Shown: positions 49,928 to 61,925 of the stretch, in pieces
Layout of the letters: the number at the start of each line of letters is the position of its first letter
How positions within the stretch are numbered: position 1 is the stretch's first letter
Source of the DNA: Serinus canaria
Taxonomy: Eukaryota > Chordata > Aves > Passeriformes > Fringillidae
NCBI RefSeq assembly: GCF_022539315.1
Contig: NC_066313.1
Location: 8,559,764-8,623,763, forward strand
DNA length: 64,000 bases
Reading direction: 5' to 3'
Made by a program: the position numbers and the translations under genes
The notes under the pieces: model-generated
Told to the model about the DNA's origin: nothing
Seen by the model: only the letters and a program-made list of their open reading frames with translations
The model's database searches: none

Positions 49928-52900
49928 TGAGAAAGTGAAGCAGTATATGAACAACCAATGAAATGAAATACTGTCAAATACTGAGAACTGTTCTCACACC
50001 CATAGATATTTTTCATGCCTCTCTTGTTCTGAAGCTTAGGAAAATTTCTGACTAAGACTCATGTGTGTCTGTGTATGACTGATTAAAACAAAATTGATAA
50101 ATTGACAGTAATGAGATTTGTGAGTGGCGTCAGGCCAGGCTTTTTAATTAGAGCCTGCTTGCCATCTGAGCAACTGCATCCAAGGGGAAGGTGCAGACTG
50201 CTGTGCTGACACCCATGAGCAGCCAAGTCATTTCACCTTTGCTGAGGACAGAGTGGTTTATGGAATGGTGTAACCCTAAGGTGGCCTTACCAAAAGGAGG
50301 CAAGCCATGCGGAGAAGGGACATAGAAAACATTTTGCCTTGTATTTCAGTGGTAAGTAATGGTAATTGTGTTTTCTGGCAGCAGAAACTTGGAAAATTAG
50401 AAAGGAGGATCTACTGTTAATAGGCAGAAAATGCACTTATGCACTTGTGGATTTATATAAAAAATCTCTTTGTTTAAAGAGTTTATAAAGCAATTTTGTC
50501 TTAGTGGAAGCTGCATTTCATGTCCTTGAATTTACTCATAGTTTCTTTCAGCACCATACCCAAAGACTTAGAGAGAACTTGAGCACTTTTCTATCTAGTT
50601 TTTAGTGAACAGGTGTGCTGTTGGAGGAATGGAGGTCCTCATGGTGCAACTTGGGCATGCACTTTGCCTTCAGGTGTTAATGTTCAGTAGTTGGGTTTTG
50701 GTAAAAGCAGTAGCCTAGTGTCATCTCCTACCTCATTTTTTACACATTTTTCTCTTAAGGGGTTTTTTATATGTATATAAACTCTATATGGCTGGTGCCT
50801 AAAACCATTTTTAAATAAAGGCATTTTAGGCATTTATCTTCTCATTCAGAAGGTGGACATGTATAGACTGCTTGTATTAGCATCTGTACTTTCACATAAT
50901 AGTAAATATGTTGCGGATGATTTCTTCCCTAACATTCAAAGAAATTCCATAAAAATTTACTGGATTTCATATATAAACAACAGCAGAGAACCTCTAGGGG
51001 TTTGCTCGCTGGTGGTAGAGGTAAATTCCACGAGGTACTTCTATTTAAGTCTTGTTTTCTGCCACCAGACTTTACTCCTCTAGAGAGGCATAGGGCTTTT
51101 TGTACTATGTTAAATGTTTCTATTTATTTACATGTAAGTAAATAACTGGAAATTAAATAATTAGAGCATTTAATTTTAGTACAACTTACTATAAATTCAG
51201 CTTAGACCAAAATGGGTAGTTGAATACATTGTTGTTATTATTATTATTGAAGTGGTATGAATATTCTTAATCAGAAAACAAACATATTTTCTGGACTGCT
51301 GCTGCCTTGAAATACATACTCTTTCTTTGAAGAGATGAATAGTCAGATATGCAAAATTATTCAAGCTGCCCTTTTCTGTTGGGAAGTATTTGCTCAATAT
51401 GGTATTGCATTACCTTAAGTCTAATACTAATATTGTGAATGATTAAAATAATATGAGCACCCCTTACTGTAAATTAAAGGTCTGTAAATCTGACAAGCCT
51501 GTGCTGAGCTCTGGATTTAAAAATCTTAAACTTGATATTTTATTTTCTTCATCTTGCATAGTGAATTAGCAGTGGAATAAGCTCAGGTTTGGGACAGCCT
51601 GTGTCTTCAGACATGCAGTGCAGGGTAGGGCAAGGATCAGGGTTTATTTAACCTGTGCAGGCTGGAGTCATCCATGACAGCCATCTGAGAGAACTGTATA
51701 GTTTGTGTGCTCTTCATGTTGTTCAGCTCTGTACTCTTTGTCTTCTGCTCCCTTGACATAAATCAGAATGGTGATTTCTTTAGAACTGTTAAACTGTTTC
51801 ATGCTTGCATTGCATTATAACTTGCTTGGCTGGCATTTTTGTGCCTTCTGAAATTAGCATGTCCTCAGGCAAGGTATTTATTTTAGATTGTTGGTTAGTT
51901 ATATTGCCTCTTATCTAATTGCTTAAATGCCTTTATGTTGAAGATTAGATGCATAGAGCAGTTCATGGTTATAAATTCAAGTATAGAAGACTTTAGTTTT
52001 ACTATTTACTTCTACAGTAGCATAACAGACCTTAACAGGTTTTATCTTAGAAATTAGGTTGTAATACATGGCCAAGGATTTAGTGTAGGCCTAGAGATGT
52101 GCATTGACTCCATTCTGAAAGCAGAAGAAGGGGGAATGAAATAGTGTTTGGTACCCAGGAGGACATGCTTGATAGAGTGGCTGGATTTTTTTAGTAGACA
52201 CTAGACCTCAGATTTTTAGAATCCAGGACCTTGTGATATGTTGAAGTTGCTACCCTACAATCTAAATTTGGAGCCACTTAAAATCAGTAGTGCCTGTTGA
52301 AAATCTCGATTCTAGTGTTTATATTAAATTGCCTGAAGTGTTTGACTTTATCTTCAGCTGTAAATGTTTGTGGATCATTGTGGGTTCTTAGCTGGTCTGA
52401 AAATTGAGATTGTAGTGAACATTGACTTAAGAGCCAATTAACTGAAAAAAGCTGTATAACTTTAAATTTGCATGGGCCTCACTGGCTATGTGAAGGATGA
52501 GAAGCCAGTCAAAAATTTATTTGAGTATGTATTCTTTTAGGAACTTCTCAGCTCTCTGCTTTTATAGTACACTTTACTAACCCTGGTCAAAAGCAGACTT
52601 TTCAACCCCGACATTCCCTGTTGGCCAAATAGGCCCAAGCATGTAAGCCCAAGATGAGGATAGCAGCCCCCAAATCCACAGGTGGGTCTGTATTTGTGTT
52701 GGAAGTGTAATACAGGGTCCTAAAATACCATTTTTGGATCAAGTGCTCAGCAATGTCACCGGGCTTTTGCTTTTATCAAAACCTCTTGGCACCTGGTATG
52801 AAACTTGGTACCTGGTGTAGCTTTGTGCTAGGAGATCTCTTGGATGCCAGGCAGGTTCAGAACTGGGATTTGCAAATTCTGAATGCTTCTCCCCGAGCCT

Positions 52901-54532
52901 CCCACTTCCAAAACAATTCTGTCAGTGCAGCTTTCTGGTTTTGGAATATGTCTAAGGCCCTAGGTACTGCAGCTGACAGATACTTCATAATCAAAGTGTT
53001 TAATGGTAGGAGGTGATAAAGGGAGAAAAAAACAAATAAAAGTAGTGTGAAGAAACAAGGTAAGTAGGAATAGTAACTCTTTTATTTTTTTTCTTCCCAG
53101 AGCAGGAGTTGGCACAGGGAGAGGATGGAGTTTGGGACCATGGTGCTGTAACAGCAGAATGCAGGAGAGAGGATGTTTATAATGAACAGGTTGAGCACAA
53201 AGGTCTGATATAACTGTGGAATGAAATTTGTGCTGTGCTGGTCGTAAAAATGATTGGCAGGAGGCCCCATGCATGGAGTAAAATCCTGTCTTCACCACTG
53301 TGGAAAATTATGGTTTCAACTGTGAAAAGGAGGTGAAGCTTGGAGGGAATTAGCATATCTCTAGCACTGAGTGGCATCTGGAACTGGATGGTTGGGTTAA
53401 ATCATTCAGTGGTGATTAATGTGGCTCATTGCTCAGGTTGTACAGCCTTTAAAAATTAAAAGGAGAAATTTAAAAGTAGATGCAAAGCAGAAAGAAGGAA
53501 CCATTGCTTTATTTACCTCTTTAAATACAGAGGGCAGAATGAAGTCTTCCCTACCTTTTGATACAAGGAGAGCTCTGTTAACTGCTGTTGTTAAGCTTAG
53601 AAACTAAAAGATGAACTTATGAGTAATTGTTTTGAGGAGCATTTTGTGACTTTTCAAATGCCTGTGTAGCAATGCAGACCTTGAAATGGGAAGGAGTGTG
53701 CAGGATGGGATTTTGCTGCTGGTGAGTACTTTGCTTTTTAGAAAACTTCAGAAAATAGTGAATTCTGTTTTCTCTCCCTCTCATGGATGTTAATCTGTGT
53801 TACCTGTAGGGAAAGCAAATATTGAAACACACAAAATGAAACAAGCTTAGAGATGTAGCGTGCACTTTAACTTTCCTTGAGCGTGGTTCTGGCAGCTGCT
53901 GAGCTGAATGGTGATGTAGCTTAGTGTCATATCAGGAATAAATGTTTAAAATGTTCAAAGGCTGTTACTCTCTAAGAGGATTTCAGTCCTGATAGGAACA
54001 CACTCCTGTTTACTTTCAAGTTTTTAGTGGAGCAAATACAGAAACCAGTGAAGTGTGTGTTTGAGTGTTAGATTTTTTCCTTCAGAATTGTAAAAAAAAC
54101 CCCAATCCCAATTAGTGGCATCATTAATGGAGCTATTGCTTAAAACAATTAACCTTTCCACAACAAGTTCATATAGGTAGAAATAAAAGAGAGCTACAGT
54201 AAGGTCCCTCTGGAGCTAAAACAGGATTCCACTTTAATTTCTACCCACTAGGGAATGAAGTTCCCTAAAATGCACTGCTGAAAAATCTCTGCTCACAACA
54301 GTTTTGGGTTCTGGATTGCTGATTTTTTTACTTCTTTACTGGCTATCTGTTTTTTATTTGGGGAGGGGATGATGATGTATTCAGCAGAAAATGAGGAAGA
54401 AATAATTTTTTTTTTTAAGCAGAAGGTTTGCTTTTTTCTCATTCATAATCTAATGTGGTTCCCATGACCATAATATGGAAGGAAACTTTTTAATCCTTCT
54501 CCTCTTCCCTCCAGTGCTTCATATTAGATGGG

Positions 54533-54745
54533 TTTTTTTTTTTTTTTTTGTTTTCCCTCTGCATTTGCTGGGACAGCCAAAGTAGGGCAGTTGACCTGGT
54601 GCTTTAATGTTGTGACCAGGAGGAGTGAATGTTATTTTCACAGGCAACTATAATGGTGATTTTGTTTGTTTAGGGTTTTTGTTTTGTTTGTTTGGGTTTT
54701 TGTTTATTTTCTGGGGGTTTTCTTGGGTTTGTTTGTTTTTCCTAA
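54533..54745 (+). repeat. T-rich and GT-rich low-complexity region
   Basis: A run of nearly twenty T residues (about 54532-54550) is followed about 100 bp later by a tract (54655-54745) dominated by TTTG and GGGTTTTT words with almost no A or C. Confidence 0.8.
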
Positions 54746-56844
54746 TTCTCTTGCTATAAGGTTTATTGATCGAGTATGAGTGTTTGTTTGATTTTTGAAT
54801 AATAATTAGGATTTTTTTTGCAGCAAAATGATTGTTTAGATGTCTATGAAGTCAATTATTATTCCAAAAAGATTGGACTAAAGTCTGCATTGTGCCTTCA
54901 GAATTGATAGTTACGTCTTTGACAGAAATTTACATTTTATTTTACATTAGTTCCCAGAAAGACACTTAGAGCTTGTTTTTGTGTTACATTATTACAAGAG
55001 GGAAGGCAGCAACCTCTCAGCTAGAAATTCACAGTGACCTGCAGTCTAGTAATAATTAGAATTAAGCAGAGTCAGTAATTTCACTTGGTCATTTCGTCAC
55101 AATTCCTGTAGGCACGCAGCTGATCATTCTGAATCTCATAAAATGAAAATTTATTTTACTCACCTTACTAAGGTCAAGTAAAAAGCCACATCAAGTTAAT
55201 GAGTCCCTTTCTTTGCAATGAACTGGACGTGGCATTTGTTTTTGTTCTGGCAGTCATGAAATCACAGGGTGTTGGCGACAGGTCCATTATTGGCTCTGTG
55301 CAGGGTTGCTGAGGGCTGTTTCTCCACCCAGTGCATTATGTGTGCAGACTTTATCGTACTCGTTAAAACTTGTTTCAGATTGAAGATTCCTTTTTTTTTC
55401 TTTTTTTAAAGCAATAATAAAAGGAAAATAAAAATAGCTCCCTCTCCTTTATTAGTGTAAATGAAAGAGTAGCAGCAACTCATTCCTTTTGTGACCTGAG
55501 GAAATACAACAAAATTCGGATGAGTTCTCAGCTCCTTAAAGTCACAGGAGGTTTAACTGTTGATGTCAGTTTTTATCTTGCTTTGCAGAAACTCAAGTTG
55601 AGTGTTACTTACTCTACATGATGTTACTTAGAAACCCTAACAGTGGAAAAAAGAGATAATTACTAATGGTTCTTCTCAACTTAAAAAAATGAGAAGTATT
55701 TAACGGCTTATAAAATTCTGTGATTTAGGTTCCCTTTTTTCAATGATCATTTCCTTGTGTGTTGTTTCGGCTGATGGTGTCTCTTATATGGTAGCCAATC
55801 TTTCCCCTGCTCTCAGAACAGCCAAACTGGTTTTGTTTTAGCTTCTCTTTTTTGTCTGCTTTGATTTTTTTTTTTTAATTTTTGTGTCTGATAGCTTTTT
55901 CTAAACATTTCTGGTTTGGAATTTTCCCATGCTGTATTTTTTTTTTTTTTTTGCTGCATTTAGGGAGCTATAATACATAAATCCAAGAGTTTGTTTTCTG
56001 TAGTTGTGATTTTTTAGATAGCAAAAATGCTCAACTGTCAGTTTTGAAAACTAGTACAATCTGATTCCTTCTAGGCAATTTTTGAAAAGAGCCATAATAT
56101 ATTCTTACTTAGATGGCAGTAAGCTCATCATGTTTTAGAACATGTTATTTTCAAACCTCTATTTTTTTTTTCAATTTCCCTATGTAGTTTTAAATTACAC
56201 AAAAAATAAAACCAGACCTTTCCCTGTGACTTGTCGTTTTTCCTAGAAGTGCCAGGTGTCTGATCAATTGCATGTGCTGGGAAGCAAGAATTTCATCTGA
56301 GAAGACTTGAAATGCTCTTATTTATAGCTTCCATGAGCTAGAAGTTGTATGTTTCTTTTTGTTTTGCTTTTCAGCTCCTCACTGCTAGGTAGAGTTTTGT
56401 TATTTCACTACTGATTTAAGACACAGATATGTACATAGTTTTCTTCAGGCTTTTAAAGGCTCAAGTTTAAGAGGTAGATCATTATTCTACGCATCAAAAG
56501 TGAAGGGTGATTAACTCTGTCTGGGTGCATGCAATGTAATTTTAGAGGCTACAAATGTTGTTACAAATCAGGTTAAGGTTTAAAGGTGAAAGTTTGGCTG
56601 AATGACTTTTACAGCTTTAAGTTAATGTATGCAAACAAAGAAACTCTTGTTTTCTACCCATTTGTGTCTAATGAGCAAGTAGCTTGTGGTACAGAAAAGA
56701 AAATGGGATTGTTGTGCAGTTTGCCATAAAGTTAAAAGTACATACTTTTTACTTCAGTTTAGAAGTTCCATTAAATAGACTGAATCTAATAACTTTTTTT
56801 TAGGCTCTTCATCATCTAATTGTAAAGTGAAAGGAAAATGGCTT

Positions 56845-56880
56845 TAAACTAAGTGATAATGATAAACTAAATGATAATGA
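56845..56880 (+). repeat. 18-bp tandem duplication
   Basis: TAAACTAAGTGATAATGA (56845-56862) is followed at once by a second copy differing at one base (56863-56880). A partial third copy of the flanking motif (CTTTAAACTA) follows. This looks like a recent local duplication. Confidence 0.85.
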
Positions 56881-57699
56881 CTTTAAACTATTATAGCTTA
56901 ACTTTTAGCATTTATGTATTTTTGTAGATTTCCTCATAATGTCATTAAATAATTAGAAGAACCTGTTGAATTTACACATAAAATGCTCGTAGTGTGTTTA
57001 AGCTGTACTTCTAAAGTAGTATTGATAACTTGGATTTTCACTCAATTCTCTGACTTAGCTGTATTTCTGAAACTGTAAGTTCAACAGCATGTGGGAAAAG
57101 AATTACCATTTTTTAAATGAGAGGGAAGTTATATAGAAAGGCAGAATTTATTTTTTTTCAACCTATCGGCCTGATTTATGATGTTAAAATTGTAAATAAT
57201 GGCACAGGTAGGATCTGTCTGTGTCCTCTGTCCTTGTATCTCCCTCCCTCACCCTTAAAGATTTCTTAAATAGCCTAGCAGTTGGGAAGCTCTTTGGAAC
57301 TTCTTTGGTGGATTCTGTGTACATTGGCTAAAAGTTAAATAGTATGGATTTTTATAGGACTACATAGTAGCATAAGAAGCTGTTCAGCTGCATCTGTAGT
57401 GATCTAATCTGATAGCCATTCTGAGTGCAAAAGCCAGGGCGTATAAATGGAACGAAACAAAAGGGAAGTGATTAGCGGGAATAAAAATAAACATCTTTTA
57501 GTCTCGGTAAATGATACCTTGAAAGCACAGCAGCCTTGTCGAATATAATTAAAGTTGTAAGAGCTGGGGTAAGGTGAGTGGGCTCTATTCTCTGAGGTCA
57601 CGGTGGAAATACAGAGGTCAGGGTTTTGCACTTAGTCTTATGTAAACAATGTCATGCCTTGGTAAGTATAAGAACTGACTTAATGAGGTTAAGATAATT

Positions 57700-57775
57700 T
57701 AAAAAATCCCCAAACAAAGCAAAAAAAACCCCTCAAACAATAAAAAAAAAAAACAGAAAAAACAAACAACCTAGG
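57700..57775. repeat. A/C-rich low-complexity tract
   Basis: Runs of A broken by CCCC, CAAA and single G residues, including A12 near 57745-57757. No element body is recognised next to it. Confidence 0.7.
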
Positions 57776-58111
57776 AGAAAACAAATCTGGGACAAAGGTG
57801 TATTCTTTTGATATCAAAATTTGAGAACAGCCTCCATATCTTCTTCTTACCAGTTGATGGAAAAGGTGAAAAGTGTGAAGGAGAGGCTTCTTTTGGGGAT
57901 GCCTATTGCTGCTGAGTGATTCTGTGGTGTTTGGCTTTGTGCTGTAACATCTCTCTAGCTTTCCCTGAGCCTGTTCCTAAAAATCTGCAGGTAGGCAGTT
58001 TGGTTTTGCCTCTGTTTCAAATTGAGACTTCATAGAATTTTGTGTTTCTAGTTATGTCCATTGAATATGATTTTCTTTTTCTGGGGAGTTCAAGTGCTTA
58101 TGTTGCTTGCA

Positions 58112-58265
58112 GTCTTGACTCATAGAACCCTAGAATTGTATGAGTTGGATGTGACCTCCTGAAGGTCACTCGTTCAACTCCCCCTGCAGTGAGCAGGGAC
58201 ATTTTCAACTTGATCAGGTTGCTCAAAGCTCTAACCTGACCTCAAATGTTGCTGTGTATCTCCCC
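58112..58265 (-). mobile_element. CR1 LINE fragment, 3' end, antisense
   Basis: The + strand reads TCATAGAACCCTAGAATTGT, then GTTGGATGTGACCTCCTGAA, CCCTGCAGTGAGCAGGGACA and ATCAGGTTGCTCAAAGCTCT. This is the reverse complement of the CR1 3' end. The element therefore points left, against the host gene. It is short, diverged and 5'-truncated. Confidence 0.9.
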
Positions 58266-61200
58266 AGCTATAATAAATCTTTCTTTTGTTCCAGTGGTTG
58301 TAGGATTTGATTTTCTTCATTAGTGGTTTGGATAATGTATTCAGACTTACATTTATGCATGGTAGAGAAGAAATTCAAGGGTGTAGGGGTATCCTGACAG
58401 TTCTCCCTTCTTAATGAAAGGAATTTTGTTTCTTTTCCCCCTGCCTCATCTCTGACTCCTTATGTTGAGCCTCCTTTCATTACAGTACATCACCAGTCAG
58501 AGCAAACCAGCGGCTCCAGACAGAACATGTCTCTGACTGGTTAAAGAAGGAGAACTGGCAAAACCCATTAGACTTAAATTGGAAATGGAGTTCTGGCAAG
58601 CACAGGCACCACTCCCTCCCAGAAGTTTCCAGGGCAGTTGCTCAGGCTTTCAGAGGCTTTGTGCAGCCATCCCCCAGCTGGGAGCTGGCTGGGACCAGTT
58701 TGAAATGTCTGGTTGTATGAGCTGTCACTAAAGAGGGCTGCAGGCTCTTGCAGGAGAGCAAGAGGGGTGTTCAATATAGTGATTAAGTATGAGGAAGAAA
58801 CACCCTGCAGTTCCTGCCTCCAACTGGCTCTGGGCAGCTCTTCCTTGGTGTGAAATGCTGCTTTAATGTAGGTCAGCTTTAACTGTTGTAAATGAGTGTA
58901 GTTCTAGTGAAGTCAATGAGCCGCTGTTAATTCACTGCACTTGAGAATCTGCCCGAGTAGATGAGCAACTAGAAAACTCAAAGGGAAGTGCTTATCCAGC
59001 AAGAGAACTTCAAAACCAGAGAGGTGTTTTGTGTTTGTTTTCTTCTCCCTCTCTTCTGAGGAAGAAGTTAACATTCCTACATCCCAATGGTGTTTAGTGA
59101 AAGTAGAATTTTATTTACCAAGAGAGAGCTTGTAAACTGTTGCTGTTTTGGAAATAAAGGGATAATAAGTGTTTCAGCTGCTCACTCCAGATCCTCTCTT
59201 TGCTAATAAAATGAGTGGGTATCACTTCACAGCACAAAACTGTCAGTCAGCATTCAGCATGACTGACATAATTAGCAGCTTCTAGCTGGAGGAGGTTGAG
59301 GATTGCTTTTGGTGCAGACTGCTACCACTTGGCCTTGCTCCGCTCACAGAACAGAGGCATCATGGATCCCAGGGGTTTTAGTGTGACTAGTGAAAATTAC
59401 ATAAACACTGTGTTTTACCCCAAAAGCTTACTTGGCTGTGTTGCAGTTTGTGTTTACCTGATGCTGTGAAATGGTAAAAGAGCAGGATGCTGGCTGGTTC
59501 CACCTTTGACGAGGCTCATGAGACTCTGTGCACTCTCTCTGTGCATTCAAAACTGCTTCATCAAAGGCAGGCTTGGGTCAGCCTGGTCCTTACAGATGCA
59601 AATGTATGTCACAGGAAATTGCAAGACTGGTAACACTTACAATTTTCTATTGTTCAAGAAATAATAACCTTACAGATCAAATGAAAACTGTGGCTGTTTT
59701 GGCAAGCTAGGTGAAAAATCTGTGACTGCAAAAGCTGTGCCAGAGCAACTAAGCCAATAAAGTTTCCTAATCTAATATCATCAAATAATGTTGTTTGCAG
59801 ATCTTTGAGAGGGGTCATGTGCTATTAGTGACTGGACTGTGCACTCCTTAAAAGTGTACAAATAAAAAGAAAAAAAAGGTTAATTCCTTAGTGTACTGCA
59901 TACACACCTATTGGAAGAGTGTGTATTAAATGAGGAAAGAAAATGCCAACTGACTCGGTTTTATTGTTGTCCTCAACAATTCAGTTCTAGCCAAGGACTC
60001 TAAGACTAAACTCTTCTGATGAGATTATTTGGTTACCTAGTTTTAATGTCATTCTAAATGACTGCAGGCCTGTAAAATTTTATTTTGTTCAGTTTGAATT
60101 GCAGCTCTTCAATGCTTTGGTTCCTCTTGTAAGCAGATACATTGAAGTTTCTTATATGAGATGCTTTGCATAGCAATTGCTCTGTGTTTACACTAGGTGC
60201 AACTATGCAAAATGTTTACTCTTTACTGTGTATTTCCTATTTTTGTGATCAAATAGCTCCAGGAATACGCCTGAATTTTACTTTTTAAACATTCATAAAG
60301 ACATGATCAGGAGCTTTGCTACTTTCCCTGTCGACAGGCACTTCAAATTAAATGTTTAGCCTGAATTTTTTTGGATAATTCAAAACAATATCAAGGATCA
60401 TCACCTTGTATGTTGTGGGAGTTTTGTGTTTTGTTTCTGGGTTTTCTGGTGAATGACTGTACCAGGTTGCACCCTGGTTGACTGTGTGAGACTTGTTGCC
60501 ATTTTTATCTGGGACTCCTAAGAGAATCTTTGAATCATCAGACATTTAATCTTTTGTATGAATTCAGGGTTGTAAAGAAAGCCAAATGAAAAGAGGCTCC
60601 TCAATATTTCTTTTTTCCCAGCTCTGTAATGTGCTTTGTATATGTAAGGAAGCAGGATTCTATATTGTTTTGTGTTTAGGGTAACCCAAGCATGGCCTGA
60701 AATTCTCAAGGGCTGCAATCAGGGCTGTCAGGTCTCTATCACATTACTCTCTAAGGAGGGCACATCCTCTAGCACAGGTACCTGTTTTGTTTGGTGTCTT
60801 CTTCACAGCCTGGGCATTCTCTTGCCTTGTGTACATCAGCTGGACAGCAGCAGCAGTGGTGATCCAAAGTCTGCCCTGAGCTGTGTGCCTGCAGATTAGG
60901 AAGTAATTTTCTAGCTCCAGATCAGTGGGGATCTGAAGGCACTTGGATGTCAGCAGATTGTGAGCAGTGTTTCACACAGCAAGTGTGACAGAAGGGTGAT
61001 GGAAGGTTAGAGACAGAGAGGACCTCAGCCATGTGTGATGTCCACTGATAAATCAGAAACAAGCCTTGTATGCAGGACTTCCTCAGCAGTTTCTTCCTTC
61101 CTGATCTGAGGTTACTTAGCATGCATAGTGTTCTGGGAGGTGACAACAGAACATTTCTTGGTTTGGCTTGTTGGTTATGTGATTGCTCTGTCATTTAGTG

Positions 61201-61787
61201 CTTCACTTAGGTGTTGGTTTGTTTTTTTTTTTTTTTTGTGCTTTTAAGCAGTCTATTCCTCCAGACATCTTGCTTGCCCTGCCCTATTTTTTTTTAATTA
61301 CAGTTTGAGTTAACTTTTCTTTGAACATGTTAAGGTATGTCTCTGAAATAAATATGTATTTTGTTTTGAAAGTCAGATATTATATAATTTATCTGTTGTG
61401 TTTTGGAATGTGCATAGTTCCCTGGCAACTGTTAAGCAAAATTATGCCTTTATGTATATTGTATTGTAGGAAATTATTGTTTTAGTCTTAAGTTACATAC
61501 CTTGTTAATTTTATTTTTTTAAATATGAAGTAATACCCTTGGGGAGAAAGTGGGATCAAAAGCCCTTTCTATTTAAGAAGTTGGGTTAAATATTGTCAGT
61601 GTTAATACTGAAATTTTGCTGATATTTGTAGCCAGTGAAACAACTTGTCAGTCTTAAGGGCTAATACCCAGTTTCAGGGCAGGTGTCAAACCAAACTCTT
61701 TTCCTTCTAAAATGTGTTTTCTATGTTGTTGCCCACCAAGTAAGAGAATCAGAGTCCTGTTTGATTCTGGGGTGAATTAAACTAAAG
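58266..61787. other. Intronic interval, nothing recognised
   Basis: No exon or mobile element is recognised. It has average complexity with a T16 run at about 61222-61237 and a slightly GC-richer portion at 58500-58870. Open frames are short and unsupported. Confidence 0.55.
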
Positions 61788-61925
61788 GAAGCAATGTTGA
61801 AGACCAGACTGGATGGGGCTCTGGGCACCCTGGTCTAATGGAAGGTGTCCCTGCCCATGGCAGTGGGTTGGAACAGGATGATCTTGAAGGTCCCTTCCAA
61901 CCCGGGCCATTCTAGGAATGTTTCC
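61788..61925 (+). mobile_element. CR1 LINE fragment, 3' end
   Basis: CTGGATGGGGCTCTGGGCAC, CCTGGTCTAATGGAAGGTGT, CCCTGCCCATGGCAGTGGGT and GAAGGTCCCTTCCAACCCGG are classic CR1 3' landmarks in sense order. They end in CCATTCTAGGAATG, a decayed form of the terminal repeats. It is the best-preserved CR1 end in the window by eye. Confidence 0.93.
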
